The translations under genes and the position numbers were made by a program. 64,000 nucleotides of DNA from contig NC_057841.1 of the NCBI RefSeq assembly GCF_910594005.1, positions 13,501,001 to 13,565,000 on the forward strand, given 5' to 3'. Origin of the DNA: Cervus elaphus. Taxonomy: Eukaryota; Chordata; Mammalia; Artiodactyla; Cervidae. Every line of letters begins with the position of its first letter. Positions within the stretch are counted from its first letter, which is position 1. Below are positions 43,897 through 56,214 of this stretch, piece after piece. The notes under the pieces are model-generated. The model saw nothing but the letters and a program-made list of their open reading frames with translations, was not told where the DNA came from and made no database searches.

Positions 43897-45644
43897 ATCA
43901 GGGCTATACCTAGAGTGTAAAACAGAATACTCACATGCTATCGCGTGTGACTTGTCTTTTAAAATACTAATCAGAAATGGAGCAGTACTTGGCAATTTAA
44001 TATTCTTGGGAATGATTTCAATTCCTAAGAAATAGCTTAACATTAATCTATGACAGAACACTATTTTCCAGATACCAGCAAATGCTTGACAAGAAATAGA
44101 AGCAAGATAGATAAGCATTAAATATCCCTCTAAATCTGTTGATAAGTTCTGAAACTAATATTTTTTCCCAACTGCCAGCATCTCATTGTGAAACAAATTG
44201 AAAACTTGCTCGTTTGGTGCCTTTATTTTGTATGTAAACAGCAGTGTTGGGTTTTTTTTTTTTATGAATAAAGAGAATTGTTGTAGTTCTGCTTAGTCAC
44301 TTTAAAAATGAAAAAAAAAAAATGGAGTTCTACATTAGAAAAAGAAATTAAATAAGAGGAGTTGAAATAATTTCATTTCAAAGGATATTCAATTGAATAT
44401 AAAATTGCAATTTCTAAGTATATACATTTATAAAAATTGTTATGTAAGAGAATATGTGAATATCTACATTAATTAAATTTTTTCCTAAAAAGAAAAAAAA
44501 TCTGCTGTGTATTTTTGAATGTCTTAGAGAAAATAAAAAATATTATGTGGAAGAGCAAGCGCGTTTCTTCACCCGTCTCATATCTAGTCCTTCTGTGACC
44601 TGTCTTTTGTATTACTGACAGAAGTCAGTAATAGAATTTTTTTTCCTAATGAGTGTGCTATAAAGCAGTTATCACTGCTTTATAAACATCCCAGAGCAGT
44701 CTATCAAGGTTACCTAAATTCTCCTTTGCTCCAATAAGGTTGCTTGTGATGTTACCCCCAGAGGACACTTAGCACCTGTTGAGTGTTTTACTGGAATTCA
44801 CCATGAATTTTATATCACTTGCTAACATATTTCCCTCAGTATTATAATATATATTACTCAAATTTTGAGTTTTTAAAAATAAACAGTACATTATTCAACA
44901 CCCAAAGAAAATTTAACAACCAGGACCTGTAAAGTAAGATTTTATGTAAAAGATGAGAGTGAAGATAGAGTGATTTGATTAATGAAAGAATTCGGGAACC
45001 ACATCAATTTTCTTCAACAACAGCCCAGGGGAATCTTAACCAAATCCTGAAGAAGATGGAATAAAGTTTGAAAATGACTAGATTAGGTGGTTGGATTGGA
45101 AGACCATTCTCTTGAAAAGATCTCATTCAAAGAGGGATATGTGAATGGATTATCTAGAGATATTAAGGCAAATATATATGTTTAAAATTCTCTACCTAGA
45201 CAGGATATCATCCAAGAAAAAAGGAACAGAATATTGTCCATATACATATAAGCACTGAAGAATTATAGCATTTTACTTGAAAATTTTACTTGAATCCATG
45301 CTTCAAAAGGCAATTAATTTGAAATAAAAATTACCAACAAAGTAGTTGTGAAAGAGCCAACTCTTCTTTCAAAACAATATTTTCTTTCTATATATTTTTT
45401 TCATAATATATTATCCTTTTCTGTATTTTCTTACTCAAATGTGACATACAATTCACAAGTCCATCCTTCAGACAGTGAGGGCAGGTTTTTCTCTTCTTAT
45501 AAAAAATTAAATGACTTAATTGAGTCACCTGGGAGAGTGGACAATTCTTGCCTGGCCCCTCTGCTGTGTCTCTGCCCCCATTCTAAGAGCCCCCAGCCAC
45601 CAACCATCTCATTAGCATACAAAAGGCACTCTTCACTCCTAAGA
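43897..45644. other. AT-rich unique sequence, no gene called
   Basis: The 103-aa plus frame at 45348-45659 lacks a recognised domain. A/T runs near 44250 and 44312. Nothing else recognised. Confidence 0.45.
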
Positions 45645-45868
45645 TTCCCAGAGTTGTAGCAATAGTGGTAAAGAACCTGCCTGCCAGTGCAGGAGATGTA
45701 AGAGATGTGGATTCATTCCCCCGTTTGGGAAGATCCCCTGGAGAAGGAAATGGCAAGCCACTCCAGTATTTTTGCCTGGAGAACCCCATAGACAGAGCAG
45801 CCTGGCAGGCTACTGTCCACGGGGTCACAAAGAGTCAGACACGACAGAAGTGACTTAGCACGTGCACA
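45645..45868 (+). mobile_element. Bov-tA SINE
   Basis: Sense copy with degraded head ('ttcccagagttgtagcaatagtggtaaag') and intact tail ('ggtcacaaagagtcagacacgac'). Confidence 0.9.
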
Positions 45869-46041
45869 TGTCAGGAATTGGGAAATAAGATCAAATAGTT
45901 ATTTTTATTACAGCACCCACCTTCTCATCTTGCTAAATTCTGACTTTAGCCTCTCCAGGTAGTTTTTTGTTTTATTTTTTTTTAAAGAAAACCTTCCTCA
46001 GTAAACTTTGCCAGGCCCAAACGACTCAACTGGGTCACTCA

Positions 46042-46656
46042 ATCTTTTTTTTTTCCCCATTTATTTTTATAAGTTGGAGGTTAATTACTTTACAATATTG
46101 TAGTGGTTTTTGCCATACATTGACATGAATCAGCCATGGATTCACATGTGTTCCCCATCCCGATCCCCCCTCCCACCTCCCTCCACATCCCATCTCTCTG
46201 GGTCTTCCCAGTGCACCAGCCCTGAGCACTTGTCTCATGCATCCAACCTGGGCTGGTGATCTGCTTCACCCTAGATAATATACATGTTTCGAGGCTGTTC
46301 TCTCAAAACATCCCACCCTCGCCTTCTCCCACAGAGTCCAAAAGTCTGTTCTGTACATCTGTGTCTCTTTTTCTATCTTGCATATAGGGTCATCGTTACC
46401 ATCTTTCTAAATTCCATATATACAATACAGTTAGTATACTGTATTGGTCTTTATCTTTCTGGCTTACTTCACTCTGTATAATGGGCTCCAGTTTCATCCA
46501 TCTCATTAGAACTGATTCAAATGAATTCTTTTTAATGGCTGAGTAATATTCCATGGTGTATATGTACCACAGCTTCCTTATCCATTCGTCTGCTGATGGG
46601 CATCTAGGTTGCTTCCATGTCCTGGCTATTATAAACAGTGCTACGATGGACATTAT
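46042..46656 (-). mobile_element. L1 3' end, 5'-truncated
   Basis: Poly(T), then ruminant L1 3' UTR and the last codons of ORF2 (open 46396-46653, MSIVALFIIARTWKQ...EYYSAIKKN). Very similar to the 3' part of the 40616 element, so the two are related subfamily members. Confidence 0.93.
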
Positions 46657-47039
46657 ATTTCTTTAAATAATTGTGGAAATTATGCTTACACACTGAGGGC
46701 TAAAATCCATTAAGTCAATGGTAGGGAACATACGTTTGAAAAATGGTACTACTACCAGCAGGGAATACCTATGAAAATGTACTAGAGATAACAAAGTGGA
46801 GAACTTACTGAAACAACCCTCTTTATTCCCATGAAAATCTATAAAACAACCTGAAGATTCGTTACATCTTGTCCCTGAAGTCTATGAGATGCTGTTTAAA
46901 TAAATGATCATTTTAACCCATATCAGTCAATTCAGATTTCTTAATTAAAACCAGAAAGTTCTAACCAAGACACATGAATATTAGATTACGTGAGGGTTTG
47001 GTAAATAATATCCTATTTCTGTTTCTTCTCTTTCTTCCT
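46657..47039. other. Unique sequence, nothing recognised
   Basis: No coding or repeat signal seen. Confidence 0.5.
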
Positions 47040-47540
47040 ATTTTGAACCCAGTTAACAGTAACACAAACAAACAAAAATGGCCACAAGTATTCCATTCTC
47101 TTCCTTATACCCGTGCTTTGTTGCAATGAGACACTGCAGTTTTTCCCATCCATAAACGAAGTCTGTTTCCCCCACCTCTGACTCTGGATTGGCCTTGTGA
47201 CTTCCATTGTCAGACAGAACTCATCAGAGGCATAGCATGGCTGTTTCAAGCCCAGGCTTCAAGCAGCCTTAAATACCTATTTTCTTGAGAGTTTGCTGAA
47301 CCATCCTGTGACTAAGCCCCAGCCAATCTTACTGGAAAATGAGGTGTCATACCGAGGAGAGGGAATCTGTCCCAGAGCAGGCATCCTAGGCCCACCAGTC
47401 CCGGGTGAAGGACCCCACCCCTGTGAAGCCAGGCTGAAGTCAGCCAAACCTAGAACAGGCCAGAACCATCTACCAAAGCTCAGTCCAAATTTCCAGCTCA
47501 CAGAATTGTCAGCTAAATAAATGAATGTTGTTTCGATCTC
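47040..47540 (+). mobile_element. MLT1-like MaLR LTR relic
   Basis: 'ggattggccttgtgacttcc', 'gtgaagccaggctgaagtcagcc' and the 3' block 'cacagaattgtcagctaaataaatgaatgttgttt' follow an ancient MLT1 LTR layout. The short complementary frames at 47277-47520 are shadows. Confidence 0.5.
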
Positions 47541-48523
47541 CTATATATTGAGATGTTCACACAACTGATAACTGATTCAAAAGTGATCTGGCTCTTTGCC
47601 AGGCTGAAAGTCGCTATGATATCTGGACCCTTACTGCAGCTATATCCATGCTATGCTCACTTCTTTAAACCGAGTTTTTGCTCATAAGGGTCTGTTTCAC
47701 GAAAACAATCGAATTATCCTTTCCTTATGCCTTCTCGGTCTAATCTCTTCTTCAAGGTAAACATATTCTCAAGATGGTTTTCTGTGACCCCAGGTCACGA
47801 AATTCTATGTGATTTTATGCTAAAATCTAAAGGATAAAAAGAAGTAAATAAGAAAAAGGCAAAATAGTCTGGGTTAGCTTGATAAGAAATCTTCTAGCAG
47901 AGGAAAACAATGCATAAAATATCCCAAAGAATAAAATAAAAGGCCCGAGAGGCACCAGAATGGGCTAGTGGCAAGTTCAGAATGTTCAGCAGGGCTCAAT
48001 CATGAATGTCGGTGCACCACGGTTAACATTTTGTTATTTATTCTTTAATTGCACTACACAGCAGTGAGAAGATTTTAGATATGGAATTGGCATGACCTGA
48101 TTTATACTTCAAGTACAGAACTAAGGGGTTGTACATGAAGTGAATTGTAAGTAGGAAAAAAAAAAAAAGCTACGTATCTCATCCAGTAGTCCAGGGAAAT
48201 TAATTTGATGACTTGGATACAAATGTTGCCATCGGCTGTAAAATAGCACTAAGGTACATTCTTCTGGGGACAGCATTGGCAAGACTGGGTAGATGGGATC
48301 TGTGGAGTGAGAAAATGAGTTCAAGTTTTGAGCTTTGGCAAGTGGGTAGATGCTACTACTTATTGCCTAAGGGCAGGTTTGGAAGTGGGAAGAGTAGTCA
48401 AAAGACTCAAAATAACAATTGACCATAAAATCGACGTGTCTGCAATATGTTCTATGAAACATCTGATGAATCCTGCAGTGATATGGGGCCAGCCATCCAT
48501 TAGCCATTATTACTGTGGAACTT
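47541..48523. other. Unique sequence, nothing recognised
   Basis: The 143-aa plus frame at 48328-48759 runs through the following SINE and is an artefact. Nothing else recognised. Confidence 0.45.
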
Positions 48524-48632
48524 GGAAAAGGAAATGGCAACCCACTCCAGTATTCTTGCCTGGAGATGCATCAGACAGAGGAGCCTGGCAGGCTACAGTC
48601 TATGGGGCCAGATACAACTTAGCGACTAACAA
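48524..48632 (+). mobile_element. Bov-tA SINE, partial
   Basis: Sense 3' half ('gaaaaggaaatggcaacccactccag' ... 'acttagcgactaaca') with deletions; head missing. Confidence 0.88.
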
Positions 48633-49685
48633 CTGTGGAGCTAGCTCTATGGATAGCACAAATTGTATATTAGAGGGTATGTTCCATCACTATAAGCTCT
48701 GTGAAAACAAATCTCGTTTCCCTTTTACTTGGCAGCATGTCCTGAAAGGATGGCAATAATGAATTATATCTCCAACACAAAAAACTAAAGAAGTAAAAAT
48801 TTAAGAAAGCCAAATAAATACAGGTGTAAAGATAAATTCATATATCAATGAGTTAAAGTGCACGTAATTAATACCACTCTTTCAATTATGATGTATTTCT
48901 TGCTAACCTCAGTATTCTTTGTTTCCAGTATCATTTCATTGTTTTCTTCAACTTGCTATTTGAACTTCCACAGGTCATTTTTCTACTATTTTGACTCTAG
49001 TTTGACCTTTTCTCTGTCTTGGTCTCTCACTGCCTCAGTCACCCTAGAGCTTCCTTTTCTCTCTCAGACCAGTGAACATTTTACTCAGAGTTAATTTTTT
49101 CTGTTTTCTTGACTTGGACATTTCTTTGTGCTTGGGTGCTCAAGCCTGGTGAAGCAGTTAAAAGGTGTCCAAGAAAAGTTCAATTATATGTATTACTCTT
49201 TCAGCCTCAAAGGAATTAGTAAGTGTATGAAAGTTAGTGATAAATCTCTGGGCTTCCATCCAAGGGATTGTGGAAAAGAGAGACAAAGTCTAATTAACAT
49301 TCCCCTCCTGACGATGAGGACTGGAAATTTGAGACCTCAGTCGGAACCCTGGATAACTGAAGTCACTCACTATAGGGGTGTCATGTGTCCTTCTCACTGG
49401 AGGGGATTTGGTGGGGGTATTTGTTTTGGGAGAGAGCTTCTAGATCTTTCAGGGTGGGCTTGTCTTTCCCATTTAGTCAACTGGTGGAATGCTGCTGCTG
49501 AGTGTCAGTAATACCATTTTCTGGTGACTTCATCAGGGGTCCTTAGCAACTAAAGCATCCTTGGTTATCTCTTAAAAGGCCATTGCAGGTATTTTTCAAA
49601 ATGCACACACACATCTTCTCTAAAGTCTTCTTACCCCTTCGTCTTTAACCAAAAAGGCTTCAGTTCTGCAGAGCTGTATATATAT
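48633..49685. other. Unique sequence, no gene called
   Basis: The 127-aa plus frame at 49128-49511 shows no recognised domain or transcription signals. Confidence 0.45.
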
Positions 49686-49880
49686 TATTGTTGTTCTGTC
49701 ACTAAGTCATGTCCAACTCTTTTCAACCCCGTGGACAGTAGCCGGCCAGGCTCCTCTGTCCATGGAAATTTCTAGGCAAGAATACCGGCATGGGTTGCCA
49801 TTTTCTACTGCAGAGGATTTTCCCAATCCAGGGATCAATCATGGGCAGGTGGATACTTTATCACTGCACCACCTGGGAAG
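49686..49880 (-). mobile_element. Bov-tA SINE
   Basis: Antisense copy ('ttgttgttctgtcactaagtcatg' ... 'accacctgggaagg'). Faces the sense copy at 49939 across a 58-bp T-rich spacer. Confidence 0.9.
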
Positions 49881-49938
49881 GTTTTTTATTTTTTTTTAAT
49901 TCTTTTTTAACTTTATTACTTTAGCAGTGTATTTTTTT

Positions 49939-50160
49939 GGGCTTCCCCGGTGGTGCTAGTGGTAAAGAACCCACCTTCCCATGCAGGAGACATAAGAGAT
50001 GCAGGTTCGACCCCTGGGTTGTGAAGAGCCCCTGGAGGAGGGCGTGGCAACCCACTCCAGTATTCTTGCCTGGAGAACTCCCTGGACAGAGGAGCCTGTG
50101 GGCACCAGTCCATGGGATTGAAAAGAGTGGGACACAGCTGAAGCAGCTTAGCACAGCACA
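49939..50160 (+). mobile_element. Bov-tA SINE
   Basis: Sense copy from gggcttccccggtggtgc to 'agcagcttagcacagcac'. Confidence 0.92.
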
Positions 50161-50286
50161 TAGTATTTTTTAATGCCTTGAAAGACAAATTCCACACCAT
50201 AGATTAGCTTCCTGAATGAAGAAGGAAGTGAACATCTTACTTCTAAAAATAAGTTAAAGTTACAGAAAGTCTAGATGGATATTCAG

Positions 50287-50860
50287 AATAATGGCCCCCA
50301 AAGATGCCCATGTTCTAATCCCCAGAACTTGTAAATGCATTACACTACATGACAAAAGGATCTTTGCAGTTGTGTGATTAACATCAAGGACCTTGAGATG
50401 GGGGAGTTTTTCCCGGGTTACCTGGATAATTACACACCCCTGAAATTGGAAGAGGAAGTAGAAGATTGGGTCAGAGAGATGAGATGGAGGAGGAGGCACT
50501 GGAGAGACAGGTGCAGCAGAGACTCCCTATTGTTGGCTGCATTTAGAGATGGAGGAACATGATGAAACAGGAATGCAGTGACTTTAAGAAGTCTGGAATG
50601 ATTTTCAGCTGACTGCCCACAAGACGATGGGGACATCAGGCCTATAGCCAGAAAGAAATACATGAGCTCTAACAAGGATCTGAATGAGCCTAGAAGTGGT
50701 TCTCCTCCAGAGCTTCCAGAAAAGGAAGCAGAGCTGCCAACACCTTGATCATAACCTGCAAAGATCTGTATGGGGCCGCTGACCTACAGACTGTGAGACT
50801 AGACTTGAGTTGCTATAAGCCACTGCATTTGTGGTGCTTTTTCATAGCAGGAGTAGAAGC
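50287..50860 (+). mobile_element. MLT1-type MaLR LTR
   Basis: 'gaataatggcccccaaagatgcccatgttctaatccccag', 'ggatctttgcagttgtgtgattaa' and 'gccaacaccttgatcataacc' follow the MLT1 consensus order, ending with 'taagccactgcatttgtggtgc'. Ancient solo LTR. The plus frame at 50374-50562 falls inside it and is not a gene. Confidence 0.75.
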
Positions 50861-51730
50861 CAAACACAGTGGAGAAAAAGGAATGTGTAGAAATAATTAT
50901 ATAACAAACATTATGATTTTATCCTGAGTGAAATCTTTATAACATACTTGACAATTTAATGTCAAGTGGCCAGATTTTATTTTTTGAAAAACCTATTTCC
51001 AGATCACTATTTGATTCTTTCCCCTGTATATTTCTTCATCAAATTTCAGTTTTTGAATGATTGTGCAATAAATTAGGAGAATATCTTCATATTAGTATTT
51101 TGAAGCTTCTGTACTATAGCTCACAAAATATCTCAGAGTATATATAAAGTGCTTATAAGGATTAAGCCAGTTCTGTGTGTGTGTGTGTGCGTTTGGGGAG
51201 GTGAACTTCTGAATTGTACTATGTAGAAATAAAATGTAAAGCCTCTGAAACCCATTTGAAATTACATTTGAATTGTGTTTCAACATATCATCTTTGTTTT
51301 ACTTCTCTGGAAGTCAAAGTAGCTAATATAGTCTCTAAACAATGCAATTTTCTTTCTCTATATTGTGCTTTGAGAATTAAGCTTATTCTTCACAAGTGAA
51401 ATAATTTGGTGAATTGTGTTACATGGAGGGATTGATTTTTTCCCCCATTTGTGGATGTTGAGTCATTCTCCTTCATTCAGTTAAATGGAGTGGAATTATT
51501 CATCAAGCTCTCTTTTCTTTCTTGCCAAACTCTGGGACTTATGCTTTGGAATATCTATGTTCTATTGTATATAAATGACACATTGTTATTGTGCTGTAAC
51601 TAAACATTATTGTGCTTGTTAATAGTTAGAAACTAAAACTGGTAAAGTCAATAGATTGAAAGTTGACAGTCTGAGAAAGGACAAATATATTTGATATCTT
51701 GGCATTGCTATAATTTTAAATGAAACATAT
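50861..51730. other. AT-rich unique sequence with GT microsatellite
   Basis: (GT)n at about 51173-51190. No gene signal. Confidence 0.5.
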
Positions 51731-51933
51731 TAATCTAGTGGCTCAGACAGTAAAGAATCTGCCCGCAATGCGGAGACATGGGTTTGATCCCTGGGTCGGG
51801 AAGATCCCCTGGAGAAGGAAATGGCAACCCACTCCAGTATTCTTGCCCAGAAAATCCCATGGACAGAGGAGCCTGGTGGGCTATAGTCCATGGGGTCACA
51901 AAGAGTTGGACATGACTGAGTGACTAACACTTT
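51731..51933 (+). mobile_element. Bov-tA SINE
   Basis: Sense copy, head slightly shortened ('tctagtggctcagacagtaaagaatctg'), intact tail. Confidence 0.92.
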
Positions 51934-52189
51934 ATTTCTTAATCTAATATTTTGGTAAGAAGCTCATTTTTTTTGTCAGCTATAGTTATTTTATAGGCAT
52001 GCATAGTTGTCTTAGGCAAAGTAGAGGTAATAGACAAAATATCAGTTATGAATGTTTAAAACTAAGTTGAACCATTTTTTGGATTCCTCTTTTGAAAGAT
52101 TTTGACTTTATTTTCAGCATATTTCAAAATGAAATTCTTTGATTTGTTAACATTTTATTTTGCTTTCATTTCATATTTACAAAATGAAA

Positions 52190-52790
52190 CAAGAATGCTA
52201 GCTCTCACCATTTCTATTTATCATTGTACCAGAGGCCCTGACCAGTCAAAGAAGGCCAGAAAATAAAGAGATAATAATAAAAATTGGAAGAAAAACAAAG
52301 TTCTTATCTCACAGTCATGTCTTGTTTGCCTGTGTGGAAAACTCAAAAGTGAGTCTGGACAAGCTCCTGAAATAATAAGTAAATTCAGTTGTGCTTCTAA
52401 ATAGCAGACCAACATGCAAAATTAAATTATATTTCTATACACCAGCAGCAAACAAAAACCAAAATTTAACAATATCCCACTCAAAATTAATCACTATCAA
52501 GCAGTTTAGCATAAACATAACAAAAGATGTATAGAACCTCTGTGTTGAAAAATCACAAAACATAAGTAAAAGAAATTAAAGAAGACCTAACTGAATAATA
52601 GAAAAATATATTCGAAGATTGGAAAGCTAAACATTTTAAAGTTGCAAATTCTTCACAAATTAGTCAGTAGACTCAAAATGACTCCAGTCAAAGTCCTAAG
52701 AGTTCTTTGGGGAAAGGAGCGCAACTTCAAAAAACCCAGACCAGCATGCGTCTAGGAGTGGCCATGGCGGTTTTGAAGAGGAAATCTGGA
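52190..52790 (+). mobile_element. Old L1 ORF2 relic, sense
   Basis: 'tgctagctctcaccatttctatttatcattgtacc', 'tacaccagcagcaaacaaa' and 'caaaagatgtatagaacctctgtg' follow the ORF2 RT-thumb region, with many indels and stops. Confidence 0.7.
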
Positions 52791-53094
52791 ACATTTAACC
52801 TATATGTCTAGGTCTTATCTCTATTAATACCTATTGGGCAGATTTGGCCCAAGGACAACGTGACCAATAGAAAGTAAGAGAGCATCTAGGAACACACATA
52901 TTCCATTAGATAATTCATGACAAAGGTGATATTGCAGTGCAGTGGAGAAAGTGTGATAATTTCAATAACTTGATGGATTGACTTTCCAAATGTACTCTGA
53001 CCCCTACATAAAATGCATTATACCATACATAAAAATGCATTTCAGAAAACTGAAGATCCCAGTGTGCTACCAGTACTTGGCATTATCAGAATTC

Positions 53095-53670
53095 TTTATT
53101 TTAGACATTCGAATAGGTGTATAATAGTGTTTCAGTTTTATTATTAATCACCCCAATGATCAATATTATTTGACATCTTTCCATGCACATATTTTTTATT
53201 CCCATATATTCTTTTGTGGTCTCTTGTAAAACCCTTACCAAATTCTTTTTGTATTTTCAATTTAGTTGTGCTTCCTTCTTATTTTTGTGATTAGAGAAAG
53301 CTTTATATATTCTGGACACAGTCCTTTGTAATATATATACACTTTGCATTTATATTCTTCCATCTATAGTTTGATTTTTCATTCTGTTGTCAGTGTTTTA
53401 TACAAAACAAAACTTTTAATTGTGTTAAAGCTAAATGTACAATATTTTTATTGACTCAATGTCATATTTAAGAACACTTTGCCTAAACCAAGAACATGAA
53501 GATTTTCTCCTATTCTTTTAAATGTTTAATATTTTTACATTTTATATTTAAGTCTATTATTCCTTTAACTTTCATGTAAGAGTTAAAGAATATCTTGAGT
53601 TTCCTTGTTTTCCATCTGAAATCTGATTTTCCAGCACCACTTGAAAAAAACTATCTTTTGTTATAATATA
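53095..53670 (-). mobile_element. Old L1 ORF2/3' relic, antisense
   Basis: 'cattcgaataggtgtataatagtg', 'ctttccatgcacatattttttattcccatat' and 'tgattttccagcaccacttg' follow the antisense L1 ORF2 C-terminal region. Highly diverged. Confidence 0.65.
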
Positions 53671-53781
53671 TATTTTTAAGTAAGCTCCGTTCACCTTCAT
53701 ATGAAACTGTTCCACTTCATGTGTCATTACAAGTGCCCTGTATCAGATATTCCCAATTCCTCCCTCTCTTTCCATATTATG

Positions 53782-54092
53782 GCTTCCCTCATAGCTCAGT
53801 TGGTAAAGAACCTGCCTGCAATGCAGGGGACTCCAGTTCGATTCCTGGGTTGGAAGATCTTCTGGTGAAGGGATAGGCTACCCACTCCAGTATTCTTGGG
53901 CTTCCCTTGTGGCTCAGATGGTAAAGAATCCACCTGCAATGCAGGAGACCTGGGTTCTATCCCTGGGTTGGGAAGATCCCCTGGAGATGGGAAAGGTACT
54001 TCCTCCAGTATTCTGGCCTGGAGAATTCCAGGGACTGTATAGTCCACGGGTCTCAAAGAGTTGGACATGACTGAGTGACTTTCACTTCCCGT
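53782..54092 (+). mobile_element. Tandem Bov-tA (head copy plus full copy)
   Basis: A tRNA-derived head monomer (53782-53898) is followed directly by a second Bov-tA starting gggcttcccttgtggctcag (53899) with the usual tail. This is a dimeric-head arrangement. Confidence 0.88.
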
Positions 54093-54099
54093 ATCATGT

Positions 54100-54518
54100 T
54101 TGGTCCTTCATTTCACGTATTCATTTGTTGTGACAATCCAATGCTTTGTTACCATTTCTACCTTAAACAGCTGTTTCTTAGATTAAGAACAAGGAAAAAG
54201 ACTATTTCACCCTCATCTATTTCTCTTCTGATGTGCTTCCTTTTTTAAACGTAGGTCCATGTTTCTAATGTATATGATTTTCCTTCTTGACGAAAATCTT
54301 TAAACATTTCTTGCAGGACAGGTTTTCTGCTGATTAATTCCCTTAGTCTTTGTTTGTCTAGATGGGCTTTAGCTTTCTTTCATTTTTGAAGGTTAATTTC
54401 ATTTGATAGGGAACTCTAAGTTGGTGTTTTTCCTTCAAACACTAAAAATTGAATATCATTATTTTCTTGCTTGAATCCTTTCTGATGAGAAGTTTGCTGT
54501 AATTCTTTGTTACAAACT
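54100..54518 (-). mobile_element. Ancient L1 relic, left part
   Basis: 'cttgacgaaaatctttaaac', 'tgcaggacaggttttctgctgat' and 'ctttctgatgagaagtttgctgtaattc' resemble old LINE-1 5'-region sequence in antisense. Interrupted by a younger L1 at 54519; resumes near 54961. Boundaries and family are uncertain. Confidence 0.4.
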
Positions 54519-54960
54519 TTTTTTGGAGTATAGTTGGTTTATAATGTTGCATCTGTTTCAGGTGTATAGCAGTGATTCAATTATACATATATCTACTCTT
54601 TTTTAGATCCCTTTCCCATATAAGTATTGAGTAGAGTTCCCTTTACTATACAGCAGATTCCTATGAGTTATCTATTTTCTATATAGCAGCGTGTATATGT
54701 CAGTCCCATTCTCCCAACTTATCACCCCCTCCACATCCCCTGCTAACCGTGGGTTTGTTCTCTATATCTGTGACTCTACTTGTTCTTTTTCAGTCGCCAA
54801 GCTGTGTCTGACTCTTGGCAACCCCGTGGACTGCAGATGCCAGGATACTTCTATTTTGTAGCTAAGTTCGTCTGTACCATTGTTTTAAAGATCTTGCATA
54901 TAATCAATATCACATGATATTTGCTTTCTCTGACTTACTTCCCTCAGTATGACAGTCTCT
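54519..54960 (-). mobile_element. L1 3' UTR fragment with small BovB/SINE-tail insert
   Basis: Antisense L1 3' UTR ('tggagtatagttggtttataatgttgc', 'gagtagagttccctttactatacagc'). At 54787-54850 a 'cagtcgccaagctgtgtctgactcttggcaacc' SINE/BovB-tail scrap interrupts it. Confidence 0.8.
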
Positions 54961-55680
54961 ATTCTTCTGTGAGTAAGGTGTCTCACCACTCCTACAGGCC
55001 ACTTCAAGATTTTCTCCTTGCCTTTCCTTTATACATTTTAAATTTGTATTATTTTACTTATTTATTGCCAGTTTAATACATGCTTCAGTGCAATTTTTAC
55101 AGGACTTAAAAAAAAAATATGTGTTTGTTGTCTGTCATCAATTTTGGAGCATTCTTGGCCATTATGACTCCAAATATTTCTTCTGTGCCATTTGCTCTTT
55201 CTTCTCCTTCTGGGATTCCAATTACGCATACACTATATCTTTTGAAATTGTCCCATAGTTCTCAGATGTTCTGCTCTTTTTTTAAAATTATTTTTTCCCT
55301 TGCGTTCGTGTTTGAAGTTTCCATTGATCCATCACAGCCCTCACAGATTCTTGCATCAGTTGTGTCATATATACTCATGAAACCATAGCAGGCATCCTTC
55401 CCTTCTATTACTATGTTTTTTATTTCCAGCATTTCCTTCTGATTTGTTTTCAGTGTTTCTGTTTCCCAGTTAACCTTACCCATTTGTTCTCACAGCTTGT
55501 CTGTTTTTTTTCCATTAGCGCTCTTTCCATATTATTCATGGTTATATTGAATTCACTGGCTGATGATTCCAATGCTTCATGCCAGAGTCTGGTCTTCTCG
55601 GATTTGCTTTTCTTGCTTTGGGTGTGTCTTGTAAGTTTGTGTGATGGTTGTTGAAAGCTGCATGCATTGTCCTGGGTGAA
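54961..55680 (-). mobile_element. Ancient L1 relic, right part
   Basis: 'gccattatgactccaaatatttc', 'tctgggattccaattacgcatacac' and 'gtcccatagttctcagatgttctg' are typical of old mammalian LINE-1 5'-region/ORF1 sequence read in antisense. The frames at 55119-55388 and 55262-55483 lie within it and are decayed. Confidence 0.45.
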
Positions 55681-56002
55681 CGAGACAGGAACGTAAACCT
55701 CTGGTGGGAGGATGTGTGTTCGCTGGGCAGGAGGTGTGTGCCTTTTGGTGATGGCTGGAGCTCCAGTGCCAGGGCTGTCACGTTCCTCTCGCGCCCTTGT
55801 TTTCGCCTCCTCCCTTTGGGTTTTCTTGAGGACCCTCCTCAGAGAGAGTCTCTGTGTTGTAGCTCTTTTGTCTGTCTATTATTATTATCCTGGAGCCCTG
55901 CTGCTGCGGAGGTGAGGTGCCAGGCAGGACACCAACCGAATCCAATGAACTCTCATTCTTTCCGTGGCCGTCTTTGAACTTCTTTGTGTTTTTCTGTGTG
56001 TA
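55681..56002. other. Unique sequence, nothing recognised
   Basis: The overlapping plus frames at 55648-55977 lack recognised domains. Confidence 0.45.
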
Positions 56003-56214
56003 GCTTTCCTCTGTGTGCTAGTTGCTTCGTCCTTTCTGAACTTTTATGACCCCATGGACTGTAGTCTGCCAGTTCTGTCCATGGAATTCTCCAGGCAAGA
56101 GCCCTGGAGTGGGTAGTCATTCCCTTCTCCAAGGAATCTTCCAGACCCTGGGATTGAACCTGGGTCTCCTGCATTACAGGCAGATTCTATACCACTGAGC
56201 CACCAGGAAGGCCT
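56003..56214 (-). mobile_element. Bov-tA SINE
   Basis: Antisense copy ('gtgtgctagttgcttcgtcc' ... 'gagccaccaggaaggcc'). Confidence 0.9.

Noticed and set aside
55648..55977. GC-richer patch with 109- and 67-codon plus frames
   Set aside because: Frames overlap each other, no domain recognised, and the region borders an old L1 relic and a SINE.
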